Positions 38,132 to 47,823 of a stretch of 64,000 bases of DNA are shown here, piece after piece; position 1 is the stretch's first letter; every line of letters begins with the position of its first letter. A program made the translations under genes and the position numbers. The notes beneath the pieces are model-generated. The model was not told where the DNA came from. It did not search any database and saw only the letters and a list, made by a program, of their open reading frames with translations. Source of the stretch: Pseudomonadota bacterium (GTDB lineage: Bacteria; Pseudomonadota; Gammaproteobacteria; Burkholderiales; Burkholderiaceae_C); NCBI GenBank assembly GCA_021846965.1, contig JAJZWA010000002.1, positions 62,001 through 126,000 on the forward strand, read 5' to 3'.

Positions 38132-38545
38132 ATGCCAACCGTTCCCAAGACCGCAAGACCCGAGTTCCGCAACATCGGCCTCGGCGACATCGTCCGATAC
38201 CGCATGCCCCTGGCGGCCATCGTGTCGATCCTGCACCGCATCAGCGGTGCCCTGATGTTCCTGCTCCTTCCCGTCGTCCTGTGGGCCTTCGGCCTGAGCC
38301 TGCGCTCGGCGCAGGGCTTCGCCGACGTCGCCGCGGTGCTCGGCTCCTGGCCCATGAAACTGATCGGCCTGGCGCTGTTCTGGGGGCTGGCCCACCATTT
38401 CTGCGCCGGCATCCGCCACCTCGCCTCCGACATCTGCCCGAAGTTCGTGAGCAAGCAGGCCGGGCGCCGCAGCGCCGTGACGGTGCTGGTGGTCTCGCTG
38501 CTGGCCACGCTGCTGTTCGCCATCCACCTCTTCTCGGGAGCCTGA
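38132..38545 (+). CDS. sdhC: Succinate dehydrogenase cytochrome b556 subunit
   Basis: This 137-aa protein has three membrane segments (about residues 28-50, 68-90 and 112-134). The SdhC signature SILHRISGALMFL carries the quinone-site region, and the heme His lies in GLAHHFCAGIRHL. With SdhD it anchors SdhAB in the inner membrane, holds heme b and reduces ubiquinone. It is the first gene of sdhCDAB, two bases apart from sdhD. Confidence 0.94.
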   Translation: MPTVPKTARPEFRNIGLGDIVRYRMPLAAIVSILHRISGALMFLLLPVVLWAFGLSLRSAQGFADVAAVLGSWPMKLIGLALFWGLAHHFCAGIRHLASDICPKFVSKQAGRRSAVTVLVVSLLATLLFAIHLFSGA

Positions 38546-38546
38546 T

Positions 38547-38912
38547 ATGTCCGCAAGTGATTATGGATCCCACCGCCTGGTGGTGGGCGCGCACTACGGG
38601 CTTCGCGACTGGCTGGCCCAGCGCGTGACTGCCGTGGTGATGGCGCTGTACACGGTGTTCATGCTGGTCGTCGTCCTCTGGCCGGGCGCGATGGACTACG
38701 CGCGCTGGCAGGCGCTGTTCGCCAACGAGGCGACCAAGCTGTTCACCCTCGTGGCCCTGCTCGCGCTGCTCTACCACGTGTGGGTGGGCGTACGCGACAT
38801 CTGGATGGACTACGTCAAGCCCGTCGGGTTGCGACTGAGCCTGCAGGTGCTGACCATCGTGTGGTTGCTCGCCTGCGTCGGTGGTGCCGTGCAGGTTCTG
38901 TGGAGGGTTTGA
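38547..38912 (+). CDS. sdhD: Succinate dehydrogenase hydrophobic membrane anchor
   Basis: This 121-aa protein has three membrane segments. It begins GSHRLVVGAHYGLRDWLAQRVTAVVMALY, and has the heme-ligand His in LLYHVWVGVRDIWMDYVKP, as in SdhD of betaproteobacteria. It completes the membrane anchor of complex II. CGGGAG lies before the ATG. Confidence 0.93.
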   Translation: MSASDYGSHRLVVGAHYGLRDWLAQRVTAVVMALYTVFMLVVVLWPGAMDYARWQALFANEATKLFTLVALLALLYHVWVGVRDIWMDYVKPVGLRLSLQVLTIVWLLACVGGAVQVLWRV

Positions 38913-38915
38913 GCC

Positions 38916-40679
38916 GTGCAACTGAATCAACGCAAATTCGACGTCGTCGTGGTTGGCGCCGGGGGCTCCGGCCTGCGCTGCGCGCTGCAGCTGGCGCGCG
39001 CCGGCCTGGACGTGGCCGTGCTTTCCAAGGTGTTCCCGACGCGCTCGCACACCGTGGCCGCCCAGGGCGGCATTTCCGCCTCGCTGGGCAACATGAGCGA
39101 GGACAACTGGTACTGGCACATGTTCGACACCGTCAAGGGTTCGGACTACCTGGGTGACCAGGATGCCATCGAGTTCATGTGCCGCGAGGCGCCCAGCGCC
39201 GTGTACGAGCTGGAACACATGGGCATGCCCTTCGACCGCAACCCGGACGGCACCATCTACCAGCGCCCCTTCGGCGGCCACACGGCCAACCTGGGCGAGA
39301 AGGCCGTGCAGCGCGCCTGCGCCGCCGCCGACCGCACCGGGCACGCGCTGCTGCACACCCTGTACCAGCAGAACGTCGCCGCGCGCACCCATTTCTTCGT
39401 CGAGTGGATGGCGCTGGACCTGATCCGCGACGCCGAGGGCGAGGTGCTGGGCGTGGTGGCGATGGAAATGGAGACCGGCGAGGTCAGCGTGCTGCGGGCC
39501 AAGTCCACGGTGCTGGCCACCGGCGGGGCCGGGCGCATCTTCGCCGCCTCGACCAATGCCTACATCAACACCGGTGACGGCATCGGCATGGCCGCGCGCG
39601 CGGGCATTCCGCTGCAGGACATGGAGTTCTGGCAGTTCCACCCCACCGGCGTGGCCGGCGCCGGGGTGCTGATCACCGAGGGCGTGCGAGGCGAGGGCGG
39701 CATCCTGCTCAACGCCAACGGCGAGCGTTTCATGGAGCGCTACGCGCCCACCTACAAGGACCTGGCGCCGCGCGACTTCGTGTCGCGCTCGATGGACCAG
39801 GAGATCAAGGAAGGCCGCGGCGCGGGCCCGCACAAGGACTACGTGCTGCTCAAGCTCGACCACCTGGGGGCGGAAACCATCCACAAGCGCCTGCCCTCGA
39901 TCGCCGAGATCGCGCGCAAGTTCGCCAACGTGGACTGCACCAAGGAGCCGATCCCGGTGGTGCCCACCATCCATTACCAGATGGGCGGCATCCCGACCAA
40001 TATCCACAGCCAGGTGCTCACCGTCGGCGCCGACGGCAGCGAGCAGGTGGTGCAGGGCCTGTACGCCATCGGCGAGTGCTCCTGCGTCAGCGTGCACGGC
40101 GCGAACCGGCTGGGCACCAACTCGCTGCTCGACCTGGTGGTGTTCGGCCGTTCGGCCGGGCGCCACATCGCCGAGAGCGAGCGCGTGCGCGGCGCGCACA
40201 AGGACCTGCCGGCCGATTGCGCCGACGCGCCGCTGGCCCGCCTGGCCCGGCTCGAGTCCTCGCGCGACGGCGAGCCGATCCAGGACGTGGCCAACTCGAT
40301 CCGCGCCAGCATGCAGAAGCACTGCGGGGTGTTCCGCACCTCCGATCTGCTCAAGGAAGGCGTGGAGCAGATCGCGCAGATCGAGCAGCGCGTGCAGCAC
40401 ATCCACCTGAAGGACAAGTCCAAGGTGTTCAACACCGCGCGCGTCGAGGCGCTGGAGGTGGAGAACCTGATCGAGACGGCCAAGGCCACCATCGTGTCCG
40501 CCGAGGCGCGCAAGGAAAGTCGTGGCGCGCATTCGCACCGCGACTTCCAGGACCGCGACGACGCCAACTGGCTCAAGCACACCCTGTGGTTCCGCGACGG
40601 CAACCGCCTGGCCTATCGCGAGGTGCAGATGAAGCCGCTGACCGTGGAAACCTTCAAGCCCAAGGCGCGCACTTTCTGA
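38916..40679 (+). CDS. sdhA: Succinate dehydrogenase flavoprotein subunit
   Basis: This 587-aa flavoprotein has a GAGGSGLRCALQLARAG dinucleotide fold and the covalent FAD histidine His45 in TRSHTVAAQGG. The catalytic region includes QFHPTGVAGAGVLITEG and the Arg of SRSMDQEI. The TIHYQMGGIPTN and GECSCVSVHGANRLGTNSLLDLVVFG segments are present. It oxidises succinate to fumarate. The start is GTG at 38916, three bases after the sdhD stop, which gives the standard N-terminus. Confidence 0.97.
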   Translation: MQLNQRKFDVVVVGAGGSGLRCALQLARAGLDVAVLSKVFPTRSHTVAAQGGISASLGNMSEDNWYWHMFDTVKGSDYLGDQDAIEFMCREAPSAVYELEHMGMPFDRNPDGTIYQRPFGGHTANLGEKAVQRACAAADRTGHALLHTLYQQNVAARTHFFVEWMALDLIRDAEGEVLGVVAMEMETGEVSVLRAKSTVLATGGAGRIFAASTNAYINTGDGIGMAARAGIPLQDMEFWQFHPTGVAGAGVLITEGVRGEGGILLNANGERFMERYAPTYKDLAPRDFVSRSMDQEIKEGRGAGPHKDYVLLKLDHLGAETIHKRLPSIAEIARKFANVDCTKEPIPVVPTIHYQMGGIPTNIHSQVLTVGADGSEQVVQGLYAIGECSCVSVHGANRLGTNSLLDLVVFGRSAGRHIAESERVRGAHKDLPADCADAPLARLARLESSRDGEPIQDVANSIRASMQKHCGVFRTSDLLKEGVEQIAQIEQRVQHIHLKDKSKVFNTARVEALEVENLIETAKATIVSAEARKESRGAHSHRDFQDRDDANWLKHTLWFRDGNRLAYREVQMKPLTVETFKPKARTF

Positions 40680-40702
40680 TGCTCCAGCACACGGAGACCC
40701 TG

Positions 40703-41413
40703 ATGACCCGCAAGATGAAGTTTTCGATCTACCGCTACGACCCGGACCGCGATGCCCGGCCGTACATGCAGGACTACGAGGTCGAGCTGCAGCACAACGA
40801 CAAGATGCTGCTGGATGCGCTCATGCGCATCAAGGCCGATGTCGACGAGACCCTGGCCTTCCGGCGCTCCTGCCGCGAAGGCGTGTGTGGTTCCGACGGC
40901 ATGAACATCAACGGCAAGAACGGCCTGACCTGCACCACCAACCTGCTCACGCTGAAGGAGCCGGTGGTGCTCAAGCCCCTGCCCGGGCTGCCGGTGATCC
41001 GCGACCTGATCGTCGACATGACCCAGTTCTTCAAGCAGTATCACTCGGTCAAGCCCTACCTGATCAACGACACGCCGGCTCCGGAGAAGGAGCGGCTGCA
41101 GACGCCCGAGCAGCGCGAGGTGCTCAACGGCCTGTACGAGTGCATCCTGTGCGCCAGTTGTTCCACCTCGTGCCCGAGCTTCTGGTGGAACCCGGACAAG
41201 TTCGTCGGCCCGGCCGGCCTGCTGCAGGCCTACCGCTTCATCGCCGACAGCCGCGACGAGGCCACCGGGGCGCGCCTGGACGATCTCGAGGATCCGTACC
41301 GGCTGTTCCGCTGCCACACCATCATGAACTGCGTCGACGTGTGCCCGAAGGAGCTCAACCCTACCCGGGCCATCGGCAACATCAAGGACATGTTGCTGCG
41401 TCGCGCGGTCTGA
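40703..41413 (+). CDS. sdhB: Succinate dehydrogenase iron-sulfur subunit
   Basis: This 236-aa protein contains the [2Fe-2S] motif SCREGVCGSDGMNINGKNGL...C, the [4Fe-4S] motif CILCASCSTSCPSFWW and the [3Fe-4S] motif CHTIMNCVDVCPKELNP. It carries electrons from the SdhA flavin to quinone. I chose the ATG at 40703 because ACGGAG stands seven bases ahead; another in-frame ATG at 40679 overlaps the sdhA stop but has no ribosome site. Confidence 0.96.
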   Translation: MTRKMKFSIYRYDPDRDARPYMQDYEVELQHNDKMLLDALMRIKADVDETLAFRRSCREGVCGSDGMNINGKNGLTCTTNLLTLKEPVVLKPLPGLPVIRDLIVDMTQFFKQYHSVKPYLINDTPAPEKERLQTPEQREVLNGLYECILCASCSTSCPSFWWNPDKFVGPAGLLQAYRFIADSRDEATGARLDDLEDPYRLFRCHTIMNCVDVCPKELNPTRAIGNIKDMLLRRAV

Positions 41414-41420
41414 GAGCGTC

Positions 41421-41705
41421 ATGAACCCGGCCTCCGGCAGCCCCGAAAGTCCCGAGGAGCACGCCGCCGCCTTGCGCAGACTGCGCTGGCGCGCGCGACG
41501 CGGGCTGCTGGAGAACGACTTGATGTTCACGCGGTTTTTCGCCCGTCACGGCGATTCGCTCGACCCCGCGCGCACGGCGGCGCTGGGCGAATTGCTCGAA
41601 CTTGACGACAACACACTGCTGGCGCTGCTGCTCGGGCATATCGAGCCGCCGGCGCAGGCGCAGGCGGCGCAGCGCCTGGGCCTGCTCGACATGCTGCGCG
41701 ACTGA
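41421..41705 (+). CDS. sdhE: FAD assembly factor SdhE
   Basis: This 94-aa protein of the SdhE/Sdh5 family has the conserved RGLLEND (RGxxE) motif in RWRARRGLLENDLMFTRFF and a C-terminal LLELDDNTLLALLLGHIEP. SdhE promotes covalent attachment of FAD to SdhA. Its position eight bases after sdhB is the usual one in betaproteobacteria. Confidence 0.94.
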   Translation: MNPASGSPESPEEHAAALRRLRWRARRGLLENDLMFTRFFARHGDSLDPARTAALGELLELDDNTLLALLLGHIEPPAQAQAAQRLGLLDMLRD

Positions 41706-41756
41706 GCCGCGTCGCGCAGGAAGCGCGGCCGTCACCCCCAAACCCCGGAGCCCCCC

Positions 41757-43070
41757 ATGAAGCCTTCCGACGTCAAAGCCACGCTGTCCTTCTCCGACGG
41801 CGCGCCCAGCATCGAACTGCCGATCTACAAGGGCTCGGTCGGTCCGGACGTGATCGACATCCGCAAGCTGTACGGGCAGACCGGCAAGTTCACCTACGAC
41901 CCCGGCTTCCTGTCCACCGCCTCCTGCAATTCCGCCATCACCTACATCGACGGTGACAAGGGCGAACTGCTGTACCGCGGCTACCCGATCGAGCAGCTGG
42001 CCGTCGAGTGCGACTACATGGAGACCTGCTACCTGATCCTGTACGGCGAGCTGCCCAACACCGATCAGAAAGCCGACTTCGTGCGCCGCGTCACCCAGCA
42101 CACGATGGTCAACGAGCAGATGCAGTTCTTCCTGCGCGGCTTCCGTCGCGACGCCCATCCGATGGCCGTGCTGACCGGCCTGGTCGGCGCCATGTCGGCC
42201 TTCTACCCCGACTCCATCAACCTGAACGACGCCTCGCAGCGCGACATCTCGGCGATCCGCCTGATCGCCAAGATGCCCACGCTGGTGGCCATGGCCTACA
42301 AGTACAACATGGGCCAGCCGTACATGTACCCGCAGAACAACCTGAGCTACGCGGGCAACTTCATGCGCATGATGTGGGCCACGCCCTGCGAGGACTACGT
42401 GCCCAGCCCGGTGATCGAACGCGCGCTGGATCGCATTTTCATCCTGCACGCCGACCACGAGCAGAACGCCTCCACCTCCACCGTGCGCCTGTGCGCGTCC
42501 AGCGGCACCAACCCCTTCGCGGCCATCGCCGCCGGGGTCGCCTGCCTGTGGGGGCCGGCGCATGGCGGGGCCAACGAGGCCTGCCTGAACATGCTCTACG
42601 ACATCCAGGCCAACGGCGGCGTGGCCCGGATCGGCGAGTTCATCGAGAAGGTCAAGGACAAGAACTCCTCGGTGCGCCTGATGGGCTTCGGCCACCGCGT
42701 CTACAAGAACTACGACCCGCGCGCCAAGCTGATGCGCGAGACCTGCCACGAGGTGCTGGATGCGCTGGGCCTGCACGACGACCCGCTGTTCAAGCTGGCC
42801 ATGACCCTGGAGAAGATCGCCCTGGAGGACGACTACTTCATCCAGCGCAAGCTCTACCCGAACGTGGATTTCTACTCGGGCATCGTGCAAAAGGCCATCG
42901 GGGTGCCGGTGTCGCTGTTCACGGCGATTTTCGCCCTGGCGCGCACCGTGGGCTGGATCGCCCAGCTCAACGAGATGATTTCCGATCCCGAGTACAAGAT
43001 CGGGCGTCCGCGCCAGCTGTTCACGGGTTCGGCCACCCGCTCGGTGCTGCCCCTGGCCCAGCGGCCCTGA
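41757..43070 (+). CDS. gltA: Citrate synthase
   Basis: This 437-aa type II citrate synthase has catalytic histidines in [13 protein letters not shown] and [15 protein letters not shown] and the aspartate in YPNVDFYSG. The N-terminal domain contains [21 protein letters not shown], a hallmark of the hexameric Gram-negative type. It condenses acetyl-CoA with oxaloacetate. It is the last TCA gene of the set and is followed by a strong hairpin terminator. A GGAG ribosome site precedes the ATG. Confidence 0.97.
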   Translation: MKPSDVKATLSFSDGAPSIELPIYKGSVGPDVIDIRKLYGQTGKFTYDPGFLSTASCNSAITYIDGDKGELLYRGYPIEQLAVECDYMETCYLILYGELPNTDQKADFVRRVTQHTMVNEQMQFFLRGFRRDAHPMAVLTGLVGAMSAFYPDSINLNDASQRDISAIRLIAKMPTLVAMAYKYNMGQPYMYPQNNLSYAGNFMRMMWATPCEDYVPSPVIERALDRIFILHADHEQNASTSTVRLCASSGTNPFAAIAAGVACLWGPAHGGANEACLNMLYDIQANGGVARIGEFIEKVKDKNSSVRLMGFGHRVYKNYDPRAKLMRETCHEVLDALGLHDDPLFKLAMTLEKIALEDDYFIQRKLYPNVDFYSGIVQKAIGVPVSLFTAIFALARTVGWIAQLNEMISDPEYKIGRPRQLFTGSATRSVLPLAQRP

Positions 43071-43143
43071 GCCGGCCGTCGTCCGATGCGGGGTTCGGGC
43101 TTTCGGGGCCAGGCCCTGAGGGCCCGATAACCCCGCTAAAATC

Positions 43144-43183
43144 AAGGGTCTTGCCCGCGCCTCCAGGCGCGGCAGACCCTTTT
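43144..43183. terminator. Intrinsic terminator between gltA and leuC
   Basis: AAGGGTCT pairs with AGACCCTT, and an inner stem CCGCGCCT/AGGCGCGG extends it, giving a long hairpin followed by TTTT. It lies 74 bases after gltA and 35 bases before leuC, so it closes the sdh-gltA transcript. The arms with A and T ends would also work on the other strand. Confidence 0.88.
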
Positions 43184-43217
43184 CGTTTCTCCTGCGCCGC
43201 AAGCCGGCCCGACCGCG

Positions 43218-44618
43218 ATGGCACGCACGCTTTACGACAAACTCTGGGACGAGCACTTGGTGGACGTCGATTCCGACGGCACCGCGCTGCTGTACATCGA
43301 CCGCCACCTGGTGCACGAGGTGACCAGCCCGCAGGCCTTCGAGGGCCTGGAGCTGGCCGGGCGCAAGGTGTGGCGCATCAGCGCCAACCTGGCCGTGTCC
43401 GACCACAACGTGCCGACCACGAACCGGGGCGAGGGCATCGCCGATCCCATCTCGCGCCTGCAGGTCGACACCCTCGACCGCAATTGCGACGCGCAGGGCA
43501 TCACCCAGTTCAAGATGAATGACCGCCGCCAGGGCATCGTGCACGTCATCGGCCCCGAGCAGGGCGCGACGCTGCCGGGCATGACGGTGGTCTGCGGCGA
43601 CTCGCACACCAGCACCCACGGGGCCTTCGGCGCGCTGGCCTTCGGCATCGGCACCAGCGAGGTCGAGCATGTGCTGGCCACGCAGACCCTGCTGGCGCGC
43701 AAGATGAAGAACATGCTGGTGTGGATCGGCGGCAGCCTGGGGCCGGGCTGCACCGCGAAGGACCTGGCGCTGGCCGTGATCGGGCGCATCGGCACCGCCG
43801 GCGGCACGGGCTGCACCATCGAGTTCGCCGGTCCCGCGGTGCGCGCGCTGAGCATGGAAGGGCGCATGACCCTGTGCAACATGGCCATCGAGGCTGGCGC
43901 GCGCGCCGGGCTGGTGGCCGTGGACGAGACCACGCTGCGCTACATCCAGGGCCGGCCCTACGCCCCCACCGGGGTGGAATGGGACCAGGCCCTGCGCTAC
44001 TGGCGCGGCCTGCACTCCGACGCCGATGCCAGTTTCGACCTGCGCGTGGAGCTGGATGCCTCCAGCGTGCGTCCGCAGGTCACCTGGGGCACCTCGCCCG
44101 AGATGGTCGTGGCCATCGACGAGCGCGTGCCGGATCCGGAGAAGCAGCCGGATCCCGTCAAGCGCGCCGCCATGGAGCGCGCGCTCGAGTACATGAACCT
44201 GCAGCCCGGCAAGCCCATCGCCGACATCCGCATCGACAAGGTGTTCATCGGCTCCTGCACCAACTCGCGCATCGAGGACCTGCGCGAGGCGGCCAAGGTG
44301 CTGGCGGGCAAGCGCATCGCCCCGAACGTGCGCCTGGCGCTGGCGGTGCCGGGCTCCGGCCTGGTCAAGGCGCAGGCCGAGCGCGAGGGCCTGGACAAGA
44401 TATTCCTGGCCGCGGGCTTCGAATGGCGTGAACCGGGCTGTTCCATGTGCCTGGCCATGAACGCCGACCGGCTGGAGCCGGGCGAGCGCTGCGCCTCGAC
44501 CTCGAATCGCAATTTCGAGGGACGCCAGGGCCAGGGCGGCCGCACGCACCTGCTCAGCCCGGCGATGGCCGCGGCCGCGGCGGTGGCCGGCCATTTCGTC
44601 GACGTGCGAGGGGCCTGA
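43218..44618 (+). CDS. leuC: 3-isopropylmalate dehydratase large subunit
   Basis: This 466-aa aconitase-superfamily enzyme has Fe-S ligands in [13 protein letters not shown] and [10 protein letters not shown], plus [32 protein letters not shown]. With LeuD it isomerises 2-isopropylmalate to 3-isopropylmalate in leucine synthesis. The start follows the terminator by 35 bases, so leuCDB probably has its own promoter within that hairpin region or just before it. I saw no leucine-rich leader peptide. Confidence 0.97.
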   Translation: MARTLYDKLWDEHLVDVDSDGTALLYIDRHLVHEVTSPQAFEGLELAGRKVWRISANLAVSDHNVPTTNRGEGIADPISRLQVDTLDRNCDAQGITQFKMNDRRQGIVHVIGPEQGATLPGMTVVCGDSHTSTHGAFGALAFGIGTSEVEHVLATQTLLARKMKNMLVWIGGSLGPGCTAKDLALAVIGRIGTAGGTGCTIEFAGPAVRALSMEGRMTLCNMAIEAGARAGLVAVDETTLRYIQGRPYAPTGVEWDQALRYWRGLHSDADASFDLRVELDASSVRPQVTWGTSPEMVVAIDERVPDPEKQPDPVKRAAMERALEYMNLQPGKPIADIRIDKVFIGSCTNSRIEDLREAAKVLAGKRIAPNVRLALAVPGSGLVKAQAEREGLDKIFLAAGFEWREPGCSMCLAMNADRLEPGERCASTSNRNFEGRQGQGGRTHLLSPAMAAAAAVAGHFVDVRGA

Positions 44619-44655
44619 GCCTACCGGGCCCTTGCCAACCAGGAAGCCAGTACCC

Positions 44656-45303
44656 ATGCAAGCCTTCACCGTGCACCAGGGCGTGGTGGTGCCCATCGAC
44701 CGTGAAAACGTCGACACCGACGCGATCATCCCCAAGCAGTTCCTCAAGTCCATCCGTCGCACCGGCTTCGGCCCCAACCTGTTCGACGAGTGGCGCTACC
44801 TGGACCACGGCGAGCCGGGGCAGGACCCGGCCTCGCGCCGGCCGAACCCGGACTTCGTGCTCAACCAGCCGCGCTATCAGGGCGCCAGCATCATGCTGGC
44901 GCGCAAGAACTTCGGCTGCGGTTCCTCCCGCGAGCACGCACCCTGGGCCATCGAGCAGTGGGGCATCCGTGCCCTGATCGGCTCGTCCTTCGCCGACATC
45001 TTCTTCAACAACTGCTTCAAGACCGGCCTGCTTCCCATCGTGCTGCCCGAGCACGAGGTGGCCCGCATGTTCGACGAGGTGGCGGCCTTCCCCGGTTATG
45101 CACTGACCGTGGACCTGCCGCGCCAGCGCGTGGTCAAGCCCGACGGCACCGAGCTGCCCTTCGAGATCACCGAATTCCGCAAGCACTGCCTGGTGGGCGG
45201 GCTCGACGAGATCGGGCTGACCCTGCGCAAGGCGGACAAGGTGCGTGCCTTCGAGGCCGAGCGCATCGCGCGCATGCCCTGGCTGGCCCACCGCATTCTC
45301 TGA
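44656..45303 (+). CDS. leuD: 3-isopropylmalate dehydratase small subunit
   Basis: This 215-aa protein has [20 protein letters not shown] at the N-terminus and [14 protein letters not shown], the swivel-domain substrate motif. It pairs with LeuC. I chose the ATG at 44656 (MQAFTVHQG), which matches LeuD length and N-terminus; the ATG eight codons upstream is probably in the leader. Confidence 0.96.
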   Translation: MQAFTVHQGVVVPIDRENVDTDAIIPKQFLKSIRRTGFGPNLFDEWRYLDHGEPGQDPASRRPNPDFVLNQPRYQGASIMLARKNFGCGSSREHAPWAIEQWGIRALIGSSFADIFFNNCFKTGLLPIVLPEHEVARMFDEVAAFPGYALTVDLPRQRVVKPDGTELPFEITEFRKHCLVGGLDEIGLTLRKADKVRAFEAERIARMPWLAHRIL

Positions 45304-45336
45304 ATTCCCCGGCCCATTTCCCAGAAAGCCAATCGC

Positions 45337-46431
45337 ATGAACATCGCAGTCCTGCCGGGCGACGGCATCGGCCCCGAAATCATCGAGCAGGCGATGCGCG
45401 TGCTCCAGCGCCTGCGCGCCGACGGCCTGAAGCTCGAATTCGAGTTCGCCGACGTCGGTGGCACCGCCTACGAGCGCCACGGACATCCCCTTCCCCCCGC
45501 CACGCTGGCGCTGGCGCAGCGCGCCGACGCGGTGCTGTTCGGCGCCGTGGGGGATCCGCGCTTCGACCGGCTCGAGCGCGCGTTGCGCCCCGAGCAGGCC
45601 ATCCTGGGCCTGCGCAAGAACCTGGGTCTGTTCGCCAACCTGCGCCCGGCGATCCTCTATCCGGAACTCGCGCAGGCTTCGTCCCTGAAGGCCGAGGTCG
45701 TGTCCGGACTGGACATCCTCATCGTGCGCGAACTCACCGGCGACATCTATTTCGGACAGCCCCGTGGGCGTCGGGATGCCCCCGACGGAGCCTTCGCGGG
45801 CCAGCCCGAAGCCTTCGACACCATGCGCTACAGTCGCCCGGAGATCGAGCGCATCGCCCACGTCGCCTTCCAGGCCGCGCGCACCCGCAAGGCGGCCGGG
45901 CATGCCGGGCGCGTGACCAGCGTGGACAAGGCCAACGTGCTCGAGACCTTCCAGTTCTGGAAGGACGTGGTGACCGAGGTGCATGCGCAGTATCCCGACA
46001 TCGAACTCGAGCACATGTACGTGGACAACGCGGCCATGCAACTGGTGCGCGCGCCCAAGAAGTTCGACGTCGTGGTCACGGGCAACATGTTCGGCGACAT
46101 CCTGTCCGACGAGGCCGCGATGCTCACCGGCTCCATCGGCATGCTGCCCTCGGCCTCGCTGAACGAGCAGGGCCGCGGCCTGTACGAGCCCTCGCACGGC
46201 TCGGCGCCCGATATTGCCGGGCGCGGCCTGGCCAACCCGCTGGCCACCATCCTCAGCGCGGCCATGATGCTGCGTTACTCCCTGGGCCAGCCCGAGGCCG
46301 CGCTGCGCGTGGAAAAGGCCGTGCGCGAGGTGCTGCGCCAGGGCCTGCGCACCGCCGACATCGCCGAGCCGGGCCAGGCCAGCGTGGGCACGGCGCGCAT
46401 GGGCGACGCCGTGGTCGCGGCGCTGGGCTGA
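45337..46431 (+). CDS. leuB: 3-isopropylmalate dehydrogenase
   Basis: This 364-aa enzyme has the start [18 protein letters not shown], the substrate loop [29 protein letters not shown], the VDKANVLE region and the dehydrogenase signature [19 protein letters not shown] with catalytic Asp. It oxidatively decarboxylates 3-isopropylmalate to 2-oxoisocaproate. It follows leuD by 33 bases and precedes asd by 49. Confidence 0.97.
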   Translation: MNIAVLPGDGIGPEIIEQAMRVLQRLRADGLKLEFEFADVGGTAYERHGHPLPPATLALAQRADAVLFGAVGDPRFDRLERALRPEQAILGLRKNLGLFANLRPAILYPELAQASSLKAEVVSGLDILIVRELTGDIYFGQPRGRRDAPDGAFAGQPEAFDTMRYSRPEIERIAHVAFQAARTRKAAGHAGRVTSVDKANVLETFQFWKDVVTEVHAQYPDIELEHMYVDNAAMQLVRAPKKFDVVVTGNMFGDILSDEAAMLTGSIGMLPSASLNEQGRGLYEPSHGSAPDIAGRGLANPLATILSAAMMLRYSLGQPEAALRVEKAVREVLRQGLRTADIAEPGQASVGTARMGDAVVAALG

Positions 46432-46480
46432 GCGTTCCCCAGGCATCCTCCGGTATCGGCAATCCAAGGACATCAACAAC

Positions 46481-47587
46481 ATGGCAAAGCAGCGTGTCGG
46501 CCTGGTGGGCTGGCGTGGCATGGTGGGTTCGGTGCTCATGCAGCGCATGCGCGCCGAGGGCGACCTCGATCTCATCGAGGCGGTGTACTTCTCGACCAGC
46601 AATGCCGGGGGCCAGGCGCCCGACGGCTCGGCGCTGCAGGATGCCTCCGACCTGGACGCGCTGCGCGCCTGCGACATCGTCCTCACCGCGCAGGGTGGCG
46701 ACTACACCAGCGCGGTGTTCGAGCCGCTGCGCGCGACCGGCTGGAAGGGGCACTGGATCGACGCGGCCTCCACGCTGCGCATGCGCGACGACGCGGTGAT
46801 CGTGCTGGATCCGGTGAACCGCCCGGTGATCGATGCCGCGCTGGCGCGTGGCGGGCGCAACTGGATCGGCGGCAACTGCACGGTCAGTTGCATGCTGATG
46901 GGCGTGGGCGCGCTGTTCAAGGCGGGTCTGGTCGAGTGGATGAGCTCGATGACCTACCAGGCGGCCTCCGGCGGCGGGGCGCAGCACATGCGCGAGCTGC
47001 TCACCCAGTTCGGCACCCTGAACGCCGCGGTGCGCGGCCTGCTGGACGATCCGGCCTCGGCCATCCTGGACATCGACCGCGGGGTCATCGACACCCAGCG
47101 CGCGCTGCCCGCGGCCGACACGCGCCATTTCGAGGTTCCGCTGGGAGGCAGCCTGATCCCCTGGATCGACAAGGACCTGGGCAACGGCGTGTCGCGCGAG
47201 GAGTGGAAGGGCGGCGCCGAGACCAACAAGATCCTGGGCCACGCCCAGCCCGTGCCGGTGGACGGACTGTGCGTGCGCATCGGCGCCATGCGCTGCCACA
47301 GCCAGGCGCTCACCTTCAAGTTGCGCCGGGACGTGCCGTTGACCGAGATCGAGGCCATGATTGCCGCCGATAACGAGTGGGTCAAGGTGGTTCCGAACAC
47401 CCGTGAGGCGAGCATGCGCGAGCTCACCCCGGTGGCGGTCACCGGCACGCTGGGGATTCCGGTCGGGCGCCTGCGCAAGATGGCCATGGGTCCGGAGTAC
47501 CTGAGTGCCTTTACCGTGGGCGACCAGTTGTTGTGGGGGGCGGCGGAACCGTTGCGCAGGATGTTGCGCATACTTTTGCAGGCTTGA
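46481..47587 (+). CDS. asd: Aspartate-semialdehyde dehydrogenase
   Basis: This 368-aa enzyme begins [18 protein letters not shown] (NADP fold). The catalytic cysteine lies in [13 protein letters not shown], and the C-terminal region has [20 protein letters not shown] with the catalytic His. This is the Gram-negative long form. It supplies aspartate semialdehyde for Lys, Met, Thr and diaminopimelate. Confidence 0.96.
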   Translation: MAKQRVGLVGWRGMVGSVLMQRMRAEGDLDLIEAVYFSTSNAGGQAPDGSALQDASDLDALRACDIVLTAQGGDYTSAVFEPLRATGWKGHWIDAASTLRMRDDAVIVLDPVNRPVIDAALARGGRNWIGGNCTVSCMLMGVGALFKAGLVEWMSSMTYQAASGGGAQHMRELLTQFGTLNAAVRGLLDDPASAILDIDRGVIDTQRALPAADTRHFEVPLGGSLIPWIDKDLGNGVSREEWKGGAETNKILGHAQPVPVDGLCVRIGAMRCHSQALTFKLRRDVPLTEIEAMIAADNEWVKVVPNTREASMRELTPVAVTGTLGIPVGRLRKMAMGPEYLSAFTVGDQLLWGAAEPLRRMLRILLQA

Positions 47588-47823
47588 GCAGCATTCTGTC
47601 CGGCGGTCTTTCGGGGGCGCCGGTTTGCATGCGCGCCACGCCGATCCGGGGCGCAATGCCAATTCCTGCCGGTTTCCGCGGGACGATTGGTTACTATCCC
47701 ATGCGAAACCCCTGCAACGCAGTTTGCAATCAAGGGGATGGGGGCGTGCATTGAAGCGATGGATGAGCCTGCGGGCGGATTCGCACGCGTAGCCGGGCAA
47801 CCATGCAGATCAGGGGAAGCAAC

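Noticed and set aside
41382-44777. Open frame of about 1130 codons on the minus strand across sdhE, gltA and leuC
   Set aside because: It crosses three well-identified genes, has no recognisable domain or ribosome site, and reflects GC-biased codon positions of the sense genes.
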